From positions 372,001-436,000 of the forward strand of contig NZ_WXEW01000008.1 in NCBI RefSeq assembly GCF_009901565.1: 64,000 nucleotides of DNA, in the 5' to 3' direction. Position numbers and translations under genes: made by a program. The stretch is from Herbidospora solisilvae (GTDB lineage Bacteria; Actinomycetota; Actinomycetes; Streptosporangiales; Streptosporangiaceae). The notes beneath the pieces were generated by a model. That model searched no databases. It saw only the letters and a program-made list of their open reading frames with translations, and was not told the DNA's origin. Below, piece by piece: positions 55,677-64,000 of the stretch (position 1 is its first letter; each line of letters begins with the position of its first letter).

Positions 55677-56057
55677 ATGGCTCGCCTGGTTGGCGTCGAC
55701 CTCCCCCGCGACAAGCGGCTGGAGATCGCTCTCACCTACATTTACGGCATCGGCCGTACCCGCGCGCTTGAGATCCTGAACGCCACCGGCGTCTCCGGCG
55801 ACCTGCGCGTGCACCAGCTCTCCGACACCGAGCTCGTGCCCATGCGTGACTACATCGAGGCGAACTTCAAGATCGAGGGTGACCTCCGCCGCGAAGTTCA
55901 GGCCGACATTCGTCGCAAGATCGAAATCGGCTGCTACCAGGGCATCCGGCACCGCAAGGGCCTGCCCGTCCACGGTCAGCGGACGCAGACGAACGCGCGT
56001 ACCCGCAAGGGCAAGAAGAAGACCGTGGCCGGCAAGAAGAAGCCGGGCAAGAAGTAG
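55677..56057 (+). CDS. rpsM: 30S ribosomal protein S13
   Basis: 126 residues from ATG 55677. S13 contacts tRNA and S19 in the 30S head. [34 protein letters not shown] and [27 protein letters not shown] are diagnostic. First gene of the alpha-operon part. Confidence 0.97.
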   Translation: MARLVGVDLPRDKRLEIALTYIYGIGRTRALEILNATGVSGDLRVHQLSDTELVPMRDYIEANFKIEGDLRREVQADIRRKIEIGCYQGIRHRKGLPVHGQRTQTNARTRKGKKKTVAGKKKPGKK

Positions 56058-56094
56058 TCCTTAGCTGCAGCCCATTTCAGGAGATAGCGCTTAA

Positions 56095-56499
56095 ATGCCG
56101 CCGAAGAGCCGCCAGGGCGCACCCAAGAAGGTGCGCCGCAAGGAAAAGAAGAACGTCGCTCACGGGCACGCCCACATCAAGAGCACGTTCAACAACACGA
56201 TCGTCTCGATCACCGACCCGAACGGGAACGTGATCTCCTGGGCCAGCGCCGGCCACGTCGGGTTCAAGGGCTCCCGTAAGTCCACCCCGTTCGCCGCCCA
56301 GATGGCCGCCGAGAACGCCGCCCGCCGCGCCATGGAGCACGGCATGCGCAAGGTCGACGTCTTCGTCAAGGGCCCCGGTTCCGGCCGGGAGACCGCGATC
56401 CGTTCGCTCCAGGCGACCGGGCTCGAGGTCGGGTCCATCCAGGACGTGACGCCGGTCCCGCACAACGGTTGCCGTCCGCCGAAGCGCCGCCGCGTCTGA
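56095..56499 (+). CDS. rpsK: 30S ribosomal protein S11
   Basis: 134 residues. S11 is part of the mRNA exit platform. [47 protein letters not shown] and [20 protein letters not shown] are diagnostic. It follows rpsM after 37 bp. Confidence 0.97.
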   Translation: MPPKSRQGAPKKVRRKEKKNVAHGHAHIKSTFNNTIVSITDPNGNVISWASAGHVGFKGSRKSTPFAAQMAAENAARRAMEHGMRKVDVFVKGPGSGRETAIRSLQATGLEVGSIQDVTPVPHNGCRPPKRRRV

Positions 56500-56519
56500 C
56501 GTCCAGGAGATAAGAAAAA

Positions 56520-57146
56520 ATGGCTCGTTACACGGGTGCGGACTGCAAGCTCTGCCGCCGCGAGAAGACCAAGCTCTTCCTCAAGGGCAAGAAGTGTGAG
56601 TCCGCGAAGTGCCCCATCGAGATCCGTCCTTACCCGCCGGGTGAGCACGGTCGCGGTCGGCCGAAGGAGTCTGAGTACCAGCTCCAGCTTCGTGAGAAGC
56701 AGAAGACCCGCCGCATCTACGGCATCCTCGAGAAGCAGTTCCGCAACTACTACGAGGAAGCCAACCGCAAGAGCGGCAAGACCGGCGAGAACCTCCTCCA
56801 GATCCTGGAGAGCCGTCTCGACAACGTGGTCTACCGCGCCGGTTTCGCCGAGTCGCGTGACGCCGCCCGCCAGCAGGTCCGCCACGGTCACGTGACCGTG
56901 AACGGCAAGAAGGTGGACATCCCGTCCTACCGCGTCCGCGAGCACGACATCGTGGAGATCCGCGAGAAGTCGCGCAACCTCATGCCCTACGAGGTGGCCC
57001 GCGCCACCGCCGGTGACAAGACCGTCCCGGCGTGGCTGGGTGTCGCCCCCGAGGCCATGCGGGTGCTCGTGCACCAGCTCCCGGTCCGCCAGCAGATCGA
57101 CACGCTGGTCCAGGAGCAGCTCATCGTCGAGCTCTACTCCAAGTAA
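56520..57146 (+). CDS. rpsD: 30S ribosomal protein S4 (zinc form)
   Basis: 208 residues. S4 starts assembly of the 30S body. The N-terminal zinc site is Cys9, Cys12, Cys26 and Cys31, so it is the C+ form. The S4 RNA-binding domain ([43 protein letters not shown]) is intact. Confidence 0.97.
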   Translation: MARYTGADCKLCRREKTKLFLKGKKCESAKCPIEIRPYPPGEHGRGRPKESEYQLQLREKQKTRRIYGILEKQFRNYYEEANRKSGKTGENLLQILESRLDNVVYRAGFAESRDAARQQVRHGHVTVNGKKVDIPSYRVREHDIVEIREKSRNLMPYEVARATAGDKTVPAWLGVAPEAMRVLVHQLPVRQQIDTLVQEQLIVELYSK

Positions 57147-57157
57147 GTAGTGCTCCT

Positions 57158-57198
57158 TGATGCCGCATGGTCCGGTTTGACCGGATCGTGCGGCATCA
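57158..57198 (+). terminator. Hairpin between rpsD and rpoA
   Basis: TGATGCCGCA/TGCGGCATCA with inner TCCGG/CCGGA (one T/C and one G/C offset) around TTTGA forms a stem of about 15 bp, with no T-run. rpoA starts 59 bp later, so partial termination or mRNA processing is possible. Confidence 0.6.
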
Positions 57199-57256
57199 TG
57201 GTTGTTGCCGAGCGGCGTCAAATAGCGGGCGCCGCCGTCTGTGAAGGGAACCACGC

Positions 57257-58273
57257 ATGCTCATCGCACAGCGTCCCAGTCTCGTCGAGGAGTCCCTCGA
57301 GGAGCACCGGTCCAAGTTCGTCATCGAGCCGCTGGAGCCGGGCTTCGGTTACACCATCGGCAACTCCGTGCGGCGCACGCTGCTGTCGTCCATTCCGGGC
57401 GCGGCCGTGACCTCCATCCGCATCGAGGGTGTGCTCCACGAGTTCTCGACCGTTCCCGGGGTCAAGGAAGACGTCACCGACATCATCCTGAACCTCAAGA
57501 ACCTGGTCGTCTCCTCCGAGCACGACGAGCCGGTGGTCATGTACCTGCGCAAGCAGGGCCCCGGTGAGGTCACCGCCGCCGACATCGCGCCCCCGGCCGG
57601 TGTCGAGGTGCACAACCCCGACCTCCACATCGCCACGCTGAACGGCAAGGCGAAGCTGGAGATGGAGCTGACCGTCGAGCGCGGTCGCGGCTACGTCTCC
57701 GCCGCCCAGAACAAGCAGCCCGGCCAGGAGATCGGCCGCATCCCGATCGACTCCATCTACTCGCCGGTGCTCAAGGTCACCTACAAGGTCGAGGCGACGC
57801 GTGTCGAGCAGCGCACCGACTTCGACCGGCTGATCCTCGACGTCGAGACCAAGCCGTGCATGAAGCCCCGCGACGCGGTGGCCTCGGCCGGCAAGACCCT
57901 CGTCGAGCTCTTCGGCCTGGCCCGTGAGCTCAACGTCGAGGCCGAGGGCATCGACATCGGCCCGTCGCCGACCGACGCCGCCCTGGCGGCCGACCTGGCG
58001 CTGCCGATCGAGGAGCTCAACCTCACGGTCCGGTCCTACAACTGCCTCAAGCGCGAGGGCATCCACACCGTGGGCGAGCTCGTCGCGCGCAGCGAGCAGG
58101 ACCTGCTGGACATCCGCAACTTCGGTGCGAAGTCCATCGAAGAGGTCAAGCAGAAGCTGCACGAGATGGGTCTCGCGCTCAAGGACAGCCCGCCCGGATT
58201 CGACCCGTCCGCTGTCGCCGGTGGCGGCTACGACGACGAGGACGGCGGCTTCATCGAGACCGAGCAGTACTGA
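57257..58273 (+). CDS. rpoA: DNA-directed RNA polymerase alpha subunit
   Basis: 338 residues. The N-terminal domain dimerises and assembles beta and beta' ([34 protein letters not shown]). The C-terminal domain binds UP elements and activators ([42 protein letters not shown]). The acidic end is usual in actinobacteria. Confidence 0.98.
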   Translation: MLIAQRPSLVEESLEEHRSKFVIEPLEPGFGYTIGNSVRRTLLSSIPGAAVTSIRIEGVLHEFSTVPGVKEDVTDIILNLKNLVVSSEHDEPVVMYLRKQGPGEVTAADIAPPAGVEVHNPDLHIATLNGKAKLEMELTVERGRGYVSAAQNKQPGQEIGRIPIDSIYSPVLKVTYKVEATRVEQRTDFDRLILDVETKPCMKPRDAVASAGKTLVELFGLARELNVEAEGIDIGPSPTDAALAADLALPIEELNLTVRSYNCLKREGIHTVGELVARSEQDLLDIRNFGAKSIEEVKQKLHEMGLALKDSPPGFDPSAVAGGGYDDEDGGFIETEQY

Positions 58274-58357
58274 GTTTTCCCAGATAGAACGATCATTCAG
58301 ATCGGCCCGACCCCGGTACCTGATACGGCCGGGGCGGGTTATCCAAAGGAGCATGTC

Positions 58358-58870
58358 ATGCCCAAGCCCACCAAAGGCGCCCGTCTCGGTGGTTCCCCGG
58401 CGCACGAGAAGCTGATCCTGTCGAACCTCGCGACGCAGCTTTTCCAGCACGGGAAGATCAAGACCACTGAGGCCAAGGCCAAGCGCCTGCGCCCGCTGGC
58501 TGAGCGGCTGATCACCAAGGCGAAGAAGGGCGACATCCACAACCGTCGCCAGGTGCTGACCGTCGTCCGCGACAAGGGCGTCGTCCACCACCTCTTCACC
58601 GAGATCGCCCCCAGCTTCGCGGAGCGTCCCGGTGGCTACACCCGCATCACCAAGATCGGTCAGCGTAAGGGTGACGCCGCTCCCATGGCCGTCATCGAGC
58701 TCGTCACCGAGCCGCTGAACGCCGTCACCACGACCCGCAAGGCCCCCGAGCCCGCCGCCGCCCCGGCGTCGGAGCCCAAGGCCGCGGAGGTCGAGGAGAC
58801 GAAGGCGGAGGCGTCCGCCGACGAGGCCGAGGTCACCGAGACCGAGGCCAAGAAGGACGACGAGGCCTGA
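58358..58870 (+). CDS. rplQ: 50S ribosomal protein L17, extended C-terminus
   Basis: 170 residues. L17 lies near the tunnel exit. The core ([43 protein letters not shown] to MAVIELV) is standard. Residues from about 125 form an Ala/Glu/Pro acidic tail of some 45 residues, seen in many actinobacteria and absent in E. coli. It ends the alpha operon before a terminator. Confidence 0.97.
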   Translation: MPKPTKGARLGGSPAHEKLILSNLATQLFQHGKIKTTEAKAKRLRPLAERLITKAKKGDIHNRRQVLTVVRDKGVVHHLFTEIAPSFAERPGGYTRITKIGQRKGDAAPMAVIELVTEPLNAVTTTRKAPEPAAAPASEPKAAEVEETKAEASADEAEVTETEAKKDDEA

Positions 58871-58885
58871 TCCTTCGGGTTTTCT

Positions 58886-58926
58886 GGGTCCGGTGTCCCA
58901 CGGGACGCCGGACCCGTTTCTTTTTC
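58886..58926 (+). terminator. Intrinsic terminator after rplQ
   Basis: GGGTCCGGTGTCCC/GGGACGCCGGACCC (14 bp with one T-G pair) and GTTTCTTTTT, 15 bp after the stop. Confidence 0.92.
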
Positions 58927-58943
58927 ACCAAAGGGGTGTGTCG

Positions 58944-59747
58944 ATGCGGCTGCGGCTCGATCTGGGCTATGACGGGACCGACTTCTCGGGCTGGGCCAAG
59001 CAGCCCGGCAGGCGTACCGTCCAGGGAGAGCTCGAAGCCGCCCTGGGACGCATCCTGCGCCTGCCCGAACCCCCGTCCCTGACCGTGGCGGGCCGCACCG
59101 ACGCGGGTGTGCACGCCCGGGGCCAGGTCGCCCACGTCGACCTGGCCGACGACGTCGAGGAGCCCGCCATGCTGCTGCGGCGGCTCGCCGGGGTGCTGCC
59201 TCCGGACGTGCGGGTGAACCGGGTCAGCGTCGCCCCTCCCGGCTTCGACGCCCGCTTCTCGGCCCTGTCCCGCCGGTACGGCTACCGCGTGAGCGACAAC
59301 CCCGGGGGAGTCGACCCGCTGCGGCGCAAGGACGTCCTGTGGTATCAGCGCCACCTCGACGTCGGCCTCCTCAACGCGGGCTCGGCGGCCCTGCTCGGCG
59401 AACACGACTTCGCGGCGTTCTGCAAGAAGCGCGAGGGCGCGACCACGATCCGCGAACTCCAGCGGCTGTCGTGGGAGCGCGGCGAGACGTTCCTGACGGC
59501 GACGGTCGTCGCCGACGCCTTCTGCCACTCGATGGTCCGGGCGCTGGTGGGGTCACTGCTGATGGTCGGCGACGGGCGGCAGCCCATCGAATGGCCGGGC
59601 GAGGTGCTCCGCCGGGCGGTGCGCGACTCGGGCGTGCACGTGGCGCCGGCGGTCGGGCTGACCCTGGAGGAGGTCAGCTACCCGGCCGACGCCGAGCTCG
59701 CCGGCCGGGCGGAGCTGACCCGCCGGGTGCGCACGCTCAGCTCGTGA
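58944..59747 (+). CDS. truA: tRNA pseudouridine(38-40) synthase
   Basis: 267 residues from ATG 58944 with AAAGGGG 7 nt upstream. TruA isomerises uridines 38-40 in the anticodon arm. The catalytic aspartate is Asp53 ([14 protein letters not shown]). [23 protein letters not shown] and [20 protein letters not shown] are the other marks. Its 3' end overlaps the convergent membrane-protein gene by 11 bp. Confidence 0.96.
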   Translation: MRLRLDLGYDGTDFSGWAKQPGRRTVQGELEAALGRILRLPEPPSLTVAGRTDAGVHARGQVAHVDLADDVEEPAMLLRRLAGVLPPDVRVNRVSVAPPGFDARFSALSRRYGYRVSDNPGGVDPLRRKDVLWYQRHLDVGLLNAGSAALLGEHDFAAFCKKREGATTIRELQRLSWERGETFLTATVVADAFCHSMVRALVGSLLMVGDGRQPIEWPGEVLRRAVRDSGVHVAPAVGLTLEEVSYPADAELAGRAELTRRVRTLSS

Positions 59748-62205
59748 CGCGCTTCTCGATGATCTCGGCCGTCTGGTCGCGGAAGGCCCCGCTGACCGGG
59801 CCGAGATCCTTCTCCTTCTCGCCTGGGGTGTGGCCGTCGGCGTAGGTGGCGTAGCTGAAGACGATGTAGCGGCCCCAGACCATGCCCGCGGCGTAGCCGC
59901 CGCTGATGGCCACCCGGTCGGCGCCCGAGTCGGGGTCGCCGTTGAGGCCGCGGAACCACAGGTTGCTGCCGAGGTTCTTGGTCTGGTCGACGGCCAGGGC
60001 GGCGTCTTTGGTGGGCAGCACGGCGATGCCGGTGGTGACGGCGTACTGCTTCTTGCCGTCGACGTAGGTGGCGCGGAGCACCCGGCGGCAGTCGTTCTCC
60101 GACAGGGACCGGGCGAAGGCGCCGGCGGCGGCCGAGGCGCAGTCGTCGGTCATGTCGACCTTGACGCGTTTGAAGGTGCGGCCGTTCACGCTGACCTTCA
60201 CGTCGGGGAAGGCCTCGTTGAGGGTCAGTTTGCGGGGGTCGGTCGTCTCCGAGTCGAGCATCGCCGCTTCGACCGTCGGCGCCGGGTCGGCCTCGCCGCC
60301 GGGGGCGGCCGGGGCGTTGGTCACCGGGGGAGCCGCGACCTCGCCGGCCGGGTCTTCCTCGCCCGAATAGGCCATGTAGGCCGACGCCCCGATGGCCGCG
60401 ATCACGACGAGGGCGCCGCTGGCCAGCAGCACCTTCCTGGCGCCGCCGCCCTTCTTCTTGGCGGGCACCTCGGTGATCGGGGCGGCCTCGGCCGGGCGGT
60501 AGCCCTTGGGCAGCGGCGGGTGGACGATCCCCTCGGCCACCGGCGCGGCGCCCAGGCTCTCGAACCCTCGCCCCGGGGACGCCGGCGCGGCCGGCGGCAC
60601 GGGGGGAGTGAACAGGTTCTCCTGGGTCTGCTCCGGCTTGGGGTCGACCTTCTGCAACGGCATCTCCGGGTCGGTGGGGACGTCGGCGCCGTTCACCGCG
60701 CCGAACGATTGCTGGGCCTCCTGGAAGGCCGGCTGCTCCTCGCGCGGGATCGTCGTCTCGGCGGGCTCCTCGCCGGGGATCGCGGCCGACGGCCACGGGG
60801 TGCCGGTGTCACTGGCCCACTGCTGGGCGGGCGGCCACGGCGTCCCCTCCGGGCGGTCGCCCGGGACGGTGGCCGCTCCCGTGTCGGGCTCGTCGGGCTC
60901 GTCGGCCTGTTGGGCGGCCGCGGGCCAGTGGCGCGGGTAGACGGGCGGGTCGTCGTGGGACTCGACCGGCTCGGCGGGGGCGACGGCGGACTCCTCGCCC
61001 GGTAGGCGCGGCGGCCAGACGGCGATGTCACCGGGCTCACCCGGGCGCTCGGCCTCGGCGGCGGGCCATTCGGGAAGAGGGGGGAGACCGGAGGTGGTGG
61101 CGTCGGCGACCGGGGGCTCCTCCACCGGCGCCGGCGGCTCCGCGGTGGGGGCGGCGGGCCAGCCGGGCCACTGCTGCGCCGGCGCGGGCGGCCACGACCC
61201 GGCCTTCCCGTGGTCGCGGGTCTCTTCGGTCTCGGGGTCGTAGGCGGGGACCGGCCAGGCCGCGTCGCGGTCGCGGGTCTCCTCAGTGTCGGGGGAGTAG
61301 ACAGGCGGCGGCCAGGCGGCGCGGGCGTCGTCTTCCTGCGGTGGTTGCCAGGCGGATGCGGTCTCGGGGGTCTCGTGCTCGGTCTTCGGCGGCCAGGCAG
61401 CCCGGGTGTCGCGGGTGTCGTCTTCCTGCGGTGGTTGCCAGGCGGACGCGGTCTCGGGGGTCTCAGGCTCGGCTTTCGGCGGCCACGCGGCCCGGGTGTC
61501 GCGCGTCTCCTCGGTTCCCGGGTCGTAGACGGGGGCCGGCCAGGCGGCCCGGGTGCCGCGGGTGTCGTTTTCCTGCGGTGGTTGCCAGGCGGACGCGGTC
61601 TCGGGGGTCTCGGGCTCGGCCTTCGGCGGCCAGGCGGCCCGGGTGTCGCGCGTCTCCTCGGTCTGCGGGTCGTACGCCGGCCACGCGGACGGGGGCGTCT
61701 GGTCCGCCTCGGGCCCGGGGGTGGCGGGGATCGGCCACGGGGCCCTCGGGTCGCGGGTCTCCTCGGTCTGCGGGTCGTAGACCGGAGGGGGCCAGGCGGA
61801 GCCCTGGACGGGGTCGGAGGAGGCCTTCGGGAAGCCGAAGTGGCCCGTCGGGGGAGCCTCGGGGGTGTGCTCGGTCACCGGCGCGGGCGGCTGCCACGAG
61901 TGGGGCGTCGGCCACGTCGGGCCGGGTTCCTCGGAGCGTTCCGTGTCTTCGGGGGTGAACCAGCCGCCGGACTCGGCGGGCTCGCGAGCCGGGGCCGGGG
62001 GCCACGTCGGGGGCTCGGCGGGTTGGGCGGCGGGAGCGGGTGGCCACTCCGGCTGGGCAGGGCGGTTCGTCGTGACGGCGAACCAGCCGTTGCCGGAGCC
62101 CTCTCCGGGCTGCGGGTAGTTCTCGTCACGAGCCGACTGCCCGAAACTGGGCGGGGGCACCTTGCCCTCGTGGTCGTGCTCGGAGGCGGAATCCTGGCCA
62201 CGCAT
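59737..62205 (-). CDS. Large membrane protein: Pro/Trp repeat N-terminus and extracellular two-Cys domain
   Basis: 822 residues. Residues 1 to about 560 are predicted disordered and rich in Pro, Trp, Glu and Asp, with repeated AWPP, YDPxTEETRD and [10 protein letters not shown] units. A Lys patch (KKKGGGARK) precedes one membrane helix (about 588-608), so the repeats should be cytoplasmic. The outer domain of about 200 residues contains [24 protein letters not shown], a Cys pair (DDC...NDC) and [19 protein letters not shown]. The neighbouring lipoprotein shares this outer domain. No known function; it may link a cytoplasmic partner to the envelope. Confidence 0.8.
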   Translation of the reverse strand: MRGQDSASEHDHEGKVPPPSFGQSARDENYPQPGEGSGNGWFAVTTNRPAQPEWPPAPAAQPAEPPTWPPAPAREPAESGGWFTPEDTERSEEPGPTWPTPHSWQPPAPVTEHTPEAPPTGHFGFPKASSDPVQGSAWPPPVYDPQTEETRDPRAPWPIPATPGPEADQTPPSAWPAYDPQTEETRDTRAAWPPKAEPETPETASAWQPPQENDTRGTRAAWPAPVYDPGTEETRDTRAAWPPKAEPETPETASAWQPPQEDDTRDTRAAWPPKTEHETPETASAWQPPQEDDARAAWPPPVYSPDTEETRDRDAAWPVPAYDPETEETRDHGKAGSWPPAPAQQWPGWPAAPTAEPPAPVEEPPVADATTSGLPPLPEWPAAEAERPGEPGDIAVWPPRLPGEESAVAPAEPVESHDDPPVYPRHWPAAAQQADEPDEPDTGAATVPGDRPEGTPWPPAQQWASDTGTPWPSAAIPGEEPAETTIPREEQPAFQEAQQSFGAVNGADVPTDPEMPLQKVDPKPEQTQENLFTPPVPPAAPASPGRGFESLGAAPVAEGIVHPPLPKGYRPAEAAPITEVPAKKKGGGARKVLLASGALVVIAAIGASAYMAYSGEEDPAGEVAAPPVTNAPAAPGGEADPAPTVEAAMLDSETTDPRKLTLNEAFPDVKVSVNGRTFKRVKVDMTDDCASAAAGAFARSLSENDCRRVLRATYVDGKKQYAVTTGIAVLPTKDAALAVDQTKNLGSNLWFRGLNGDPDSGADRVAISGGYAAGMVWGRYIVFSYATYADGHTPGEKEKDLGPVSGAFRDQTAEIIEKRVTS
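61331..61648 (-). repeat. In-gene 90-bp repeats encoding a 30-residue Pro/Trp unit
   Basis: Three near-identical units begin at 61331, 61421 and about 61569. They encode variants of [20 protein letters not shown] with [10 protein letters not shown]. The first two are directly adjacent with a 90-bp period. High DNA identity suggests recent tandem expansion, and copy number may vary between strains or be miscounted in assemblies. Confidence 0.8.
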
Positions 62206-62266
62206 ACCCGGAAGCGTATCGGCGCACGCGAGATCGTCGTGCCGCTATGGGCGTTTACGCATCGTG

Positions 62267-62986
62267 CTAGCCTCGGCCGCCCCGCACTGACCTGGTGTCG
62301 AGCGCGGTGAACACGGTGGCGTCGGTGATGTCGACGGCGGCCTGGTAAAGGCGCTTGAGCTCGGCTTTCTTCGGTGCGTGGCCGTCTTTGAACTGGAACC
62401 AGAGCAGAATCGCATAATGCCCGTGGGTCCAGCCGCCGGCATAGGCCTCGCCGTCGCCGAGCTCCTTGGTGTGGTCGTCGTCGCCCGCGAGGGGCTTCAG
62501 GTAGTCCTTGCGCTCCTTGCCGGCGCCGGCCCCGGCGACGCTCTTGGCGCCCTTGCTGGTCTTCAGGTTGGCGACGCCGACGGTGCCGATCACGGTGCCC
62601 TTGGCGTCGTGGAAGCTGGCGCGGGCGAGCTGGTTGCAGCCGGCCGCCTTCAGGGCCTTCTGCAGCTTCTCGCCGGTGACCGCGTCCTTGCAGTCCTTCT
62701 TCTCCATCTCCCGGACGGTCATCTTGTAGGACCTGCCGTTGCTCTTGAACCGGCTCCGGCCGAAGATCTCGTTCAGGGTGAGGGGATCGGGGTCGGTCTC
62801 GCGCGAGGCGGCGTAGCCGAACGTGCCCCCGGGGGCGACGGGCAGGCTGGGCTTGGGCGCGGCCGAGGTGGTGGCGGCGGGGGCGCCGCCGTCGTCGGAG
62901 CAGCCGGTGACCAGGCCGATGACCAGGGTGGCGACCAGACCGGCGGGGACGGCGCCGGCGAACCGGCGTCTGGCGGGGGAACCCAT
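62267..62986 (-). CDS. Lipoprotein sharing the extracellular domain of its neighbour
   Basis: 239 residues from ATG 62986 (GAGG just upstream). The signal peptide ends in lipobox VTGC (LVATLVIGLVTGC). The mature domain has DPLTLNEIFGRSRFKSNGRSYKMTVREMEKKDC and CNQLARASFHDAKGTVIGTVGVANL. This aligns with [45 protein letters not shown] in the preceding protein, including both cysteines. Not a family that I recognise by name. It is transcribed upstream of its paralogue and may be cotranscribed with it. Confidence 0.8.
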   Translation of the reverse strand: MGSPARRRFAGAVPAGLVATLVIGLVTGCSDDGGAPAATTSAAPKPSLPVAPGGTFGYAASRETDPDPLTLNEIFGRSRFKSNGRSYKMTVREMEKKDCKDAVTGEKLQKALKAAGCNQLARASFHDAKGTVIGTVGVANLKTSKGAKSVAGAGAGKERKDYLKPLAGDDDHTKELGDGEAYAGGWTHGHYAILLWFQFKDGHAPKKAELKRLYQAAVDITDATVFTALDTRSVRGGRG

Positions 62987-63012
62987 GACCTCGAGATTAA
63001 CCGCAGACCGGG

Positions 63013-63699
63013 TCAGGAATACCCGAAGTCCTGCGTCCACCACGGCCCACCGGGTTCGAGGGTGACGCCGACCCCGGTCACGGTGAGCTGGCAGTTGAGG
63101 ATGTTGCGCCGGTGGGAGGGGCTGTTCAGCCAGCTCTTCACCGCGTCGGCGGCGTTCCGGTAGCCCTTGGCGATGTTCTCGGCGCCGCCCAGCCGATATC
63201 CGGCGCGGGTCATGCGGTCCCAGGGGCTCGCGCCGTCGGGCGACTCGTGTACGAACCTGCCGGTCGCCGCCATCTCGGCGGAGTGTTGCCGGGCCGAGGC
63301 CACCAGGCGGTGGTCGATCCGCAGCTTGGGGCATCCGGCGTCGACGCGGGCCTCGTTGACGAAGAACACCACGTTCTCTTCGAGCTCGGCCACGTGGCTG
63401 CTCACCGGGGGCAGTCTGGTGCCGGCCTCGCCGTGCGAGGAGGAGGTCACCGTCTCCTCGCCGCCCACGGGGGCTACCGGGACCAGCCCGGGCCGGTGGC
63501 GGGGCGGCGGCGACGGGGTCGCCTTGGCGGCCGGCTGGTTGTCGCGCAGGTAGACCTCACTGGAGCCGTTGCCCAGCACGGTGATCCGGCCGATCACGAT
63601 GCCGAGGACTAAGACCGCCAGGACGCATGCCAGAACGCCCAGCAGCGTCCCGCGTCGGGCGCTTGGCTGGGAATGCCGGTTGTGAGGGTTCTGCCACAT
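63013..63699 (-). CDS. CAP/SCP-domain extracellular protein
   Basis: 228 residues. A short cytoplasmic part and one membrane helix (about 17-37) anchor the protein. A Pro-rich linker leads to a CAP domain (about 108-228) with FVNEARVDAGCPKLRIDHRLVASARQHSAEMAATGRFVHESPDG, GAENIAKGYRNAADAVKSWLNSPSHRRNIL and WWTQDFGYS. The His and Glu of the CAP cleft are present (HSAEM, GAENIA, SPSHRRNI). Bacterial CAP proteins are envelope-associated with unclear activities. It lies 26 bp upstream of the lipoprotein gene, so all three minus-strand genes may be one operon. Confidence 0.87.
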   Translation of the reverse strand: MWQNPHNRHSQPSARRGTLLGVLACVLAVLVLGIVIGRITVLGNGSSEVYLRDNQPAAKATPSPPPRHRPGLVPVAPVGGEETVTSSSHGEAGTRLPPVSSHVAELEENVVFFVNEARVDAGCPKLRIDHRLVASARQHSAEMAATGRFVHESPDGASPWDRMTRAGYRLGGAENIAKGYRNAADAVKSWLNSPSHRRNILNCQLTVTGVGVTLEPGGPWWTQDFGYS

Positions 63700-63818
63700 A
63701 CCGCAGCCAAATATAGGGATCCGAGAGCCTGTTGAAAATGAGAATGGAGAGACCGGACGGGTAGCGGACCCGCAGATCAGGGCAGCGGAGTAAGCGCTCC
63801 GTTTTGGACCGTTGCGTT

Positions 63819-63847
63819 TTGCTCAAGTCAACGGGACCGGGTATGGT
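63819..63847 (+). promoter_or_regulatory. Promoter upstream of probable rplM
   Basis: TTGCTC (63819-63824), a 17-bp spacer and TATGGT (63842-63847). Transcription would begin near 63854 and leave a leader of about 138 nt before the GTG at 63992. It is divergent from the CAP-protein gene; no gene lies in the rest of this 292-bp stretch. Confidence 0.65.
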
Positions 63848-63991
63848 GGTGGATCGTTGTGTGTGCTTCAGTCCTTCGCTGACTGAACACGGCGCGTCCG
63901 GCGTCATCTCCCGTATGTGTGGAGACGGATGGTTGAGCGTCGTGGGCCCGCGCGACCTCCGACTGTTCACCATCCGACAGAAGGCACTGCC

Positions 63992-64000
63992 GTGAGCACG
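63992..64000 (+). CDS. rplM: Start of probable rplM (ribosomal protein L13), cut by window end
   Basis: Only GTG AGC ACG is visible, preceded by AGAAGG about 9 nt upstream. The position after truA on the same strand, behind a good promoter and leader, is where actinobacteria carry rplM-rpsI. Many of their L13 proteins begin with a Ser/Arg-Thr-Tyr start. This is a call from context and cannot be proved from three codons. Confidence 0.4.

Overview
The window is a 64-kb piece of a high-GC, strongly codon-biased actinobacterial chromosome. Gene order (tRNA-Trp-secE-nusG-rplKA, rplJL-rpoBC, rpsLG-fusA-tuf, the S10/spc/alpha operons, truA, rplM), GTG and TTG starts, acidic N-terminal NusG extension, long L17 tail and sortase/ECF-sigma accessory genes all fit Actinomycetota. 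My best guess is Streptosporangiales (Streptosporangiaceae-like), inferred from protein style and not from a database search.

Region 1 (1-5.5 kb) is a cell-surface locus: three secreted proteins with Ser/Thr/Pro stalks and C-terminal membrane anchors, interleaved with two sortases. The substrates carry a non-LPXTG C-terminal signal of the form QV-x(2-3)-TP-x-GG-xx-TG. Region 2 (5.5-22 kb) is accessory. It holds a conserved unknown protein, a thiolase, a VOC protein beside a decayed LacI/surface-protein divergent pair, a two-component system, a methyltransferase, a tightly packed STAND ATPase-STAND ATPase-ECF sigma-membrane protein cassette, adenosine deaminase, a second ECF sigma with a PASTA-domain membrane partner, the stump of a third sigma gene, and an aspartate aminotransferase.

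Region 3 (22-59 kb) is the transcription/translation core: tRNA-Trp, secE, nusG, rplK, rplA, (lipoprotein), L10 leader, rplJ, rplL, (two Mce-associated-like genes), rpoB, rpoC, rpsL, rpsG, fusA, tuf, rpsJ to rplO, secY, adk, map, (a DUF1707 protein and a small secreted protein), infA, rpmJ, rpsM, rpsK, rpsD, rpoA, rplQ. Several units are bounded by clear hairpin terminators. Good -35/-10 promoters with 17-bp spacers precede the tRNA, rpoB, rpsL and rplM units. A structured element with a near-identical core of 46 nt and covarying stems occurs in both the rplK-rplA and the rplW-rplB gaps.

Region 4 (59-64 kb) holds truA, then a minus-strand group: a very large Pro/Trp-repeat membrane protein, an adjacent lipoprotein sharing its extracellular domain, and a CAP-domain protein. 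The window ends at the promoter and first codons of what is probably rplM. I saw no insertion sequence, CRISPR array or rRNA gene.
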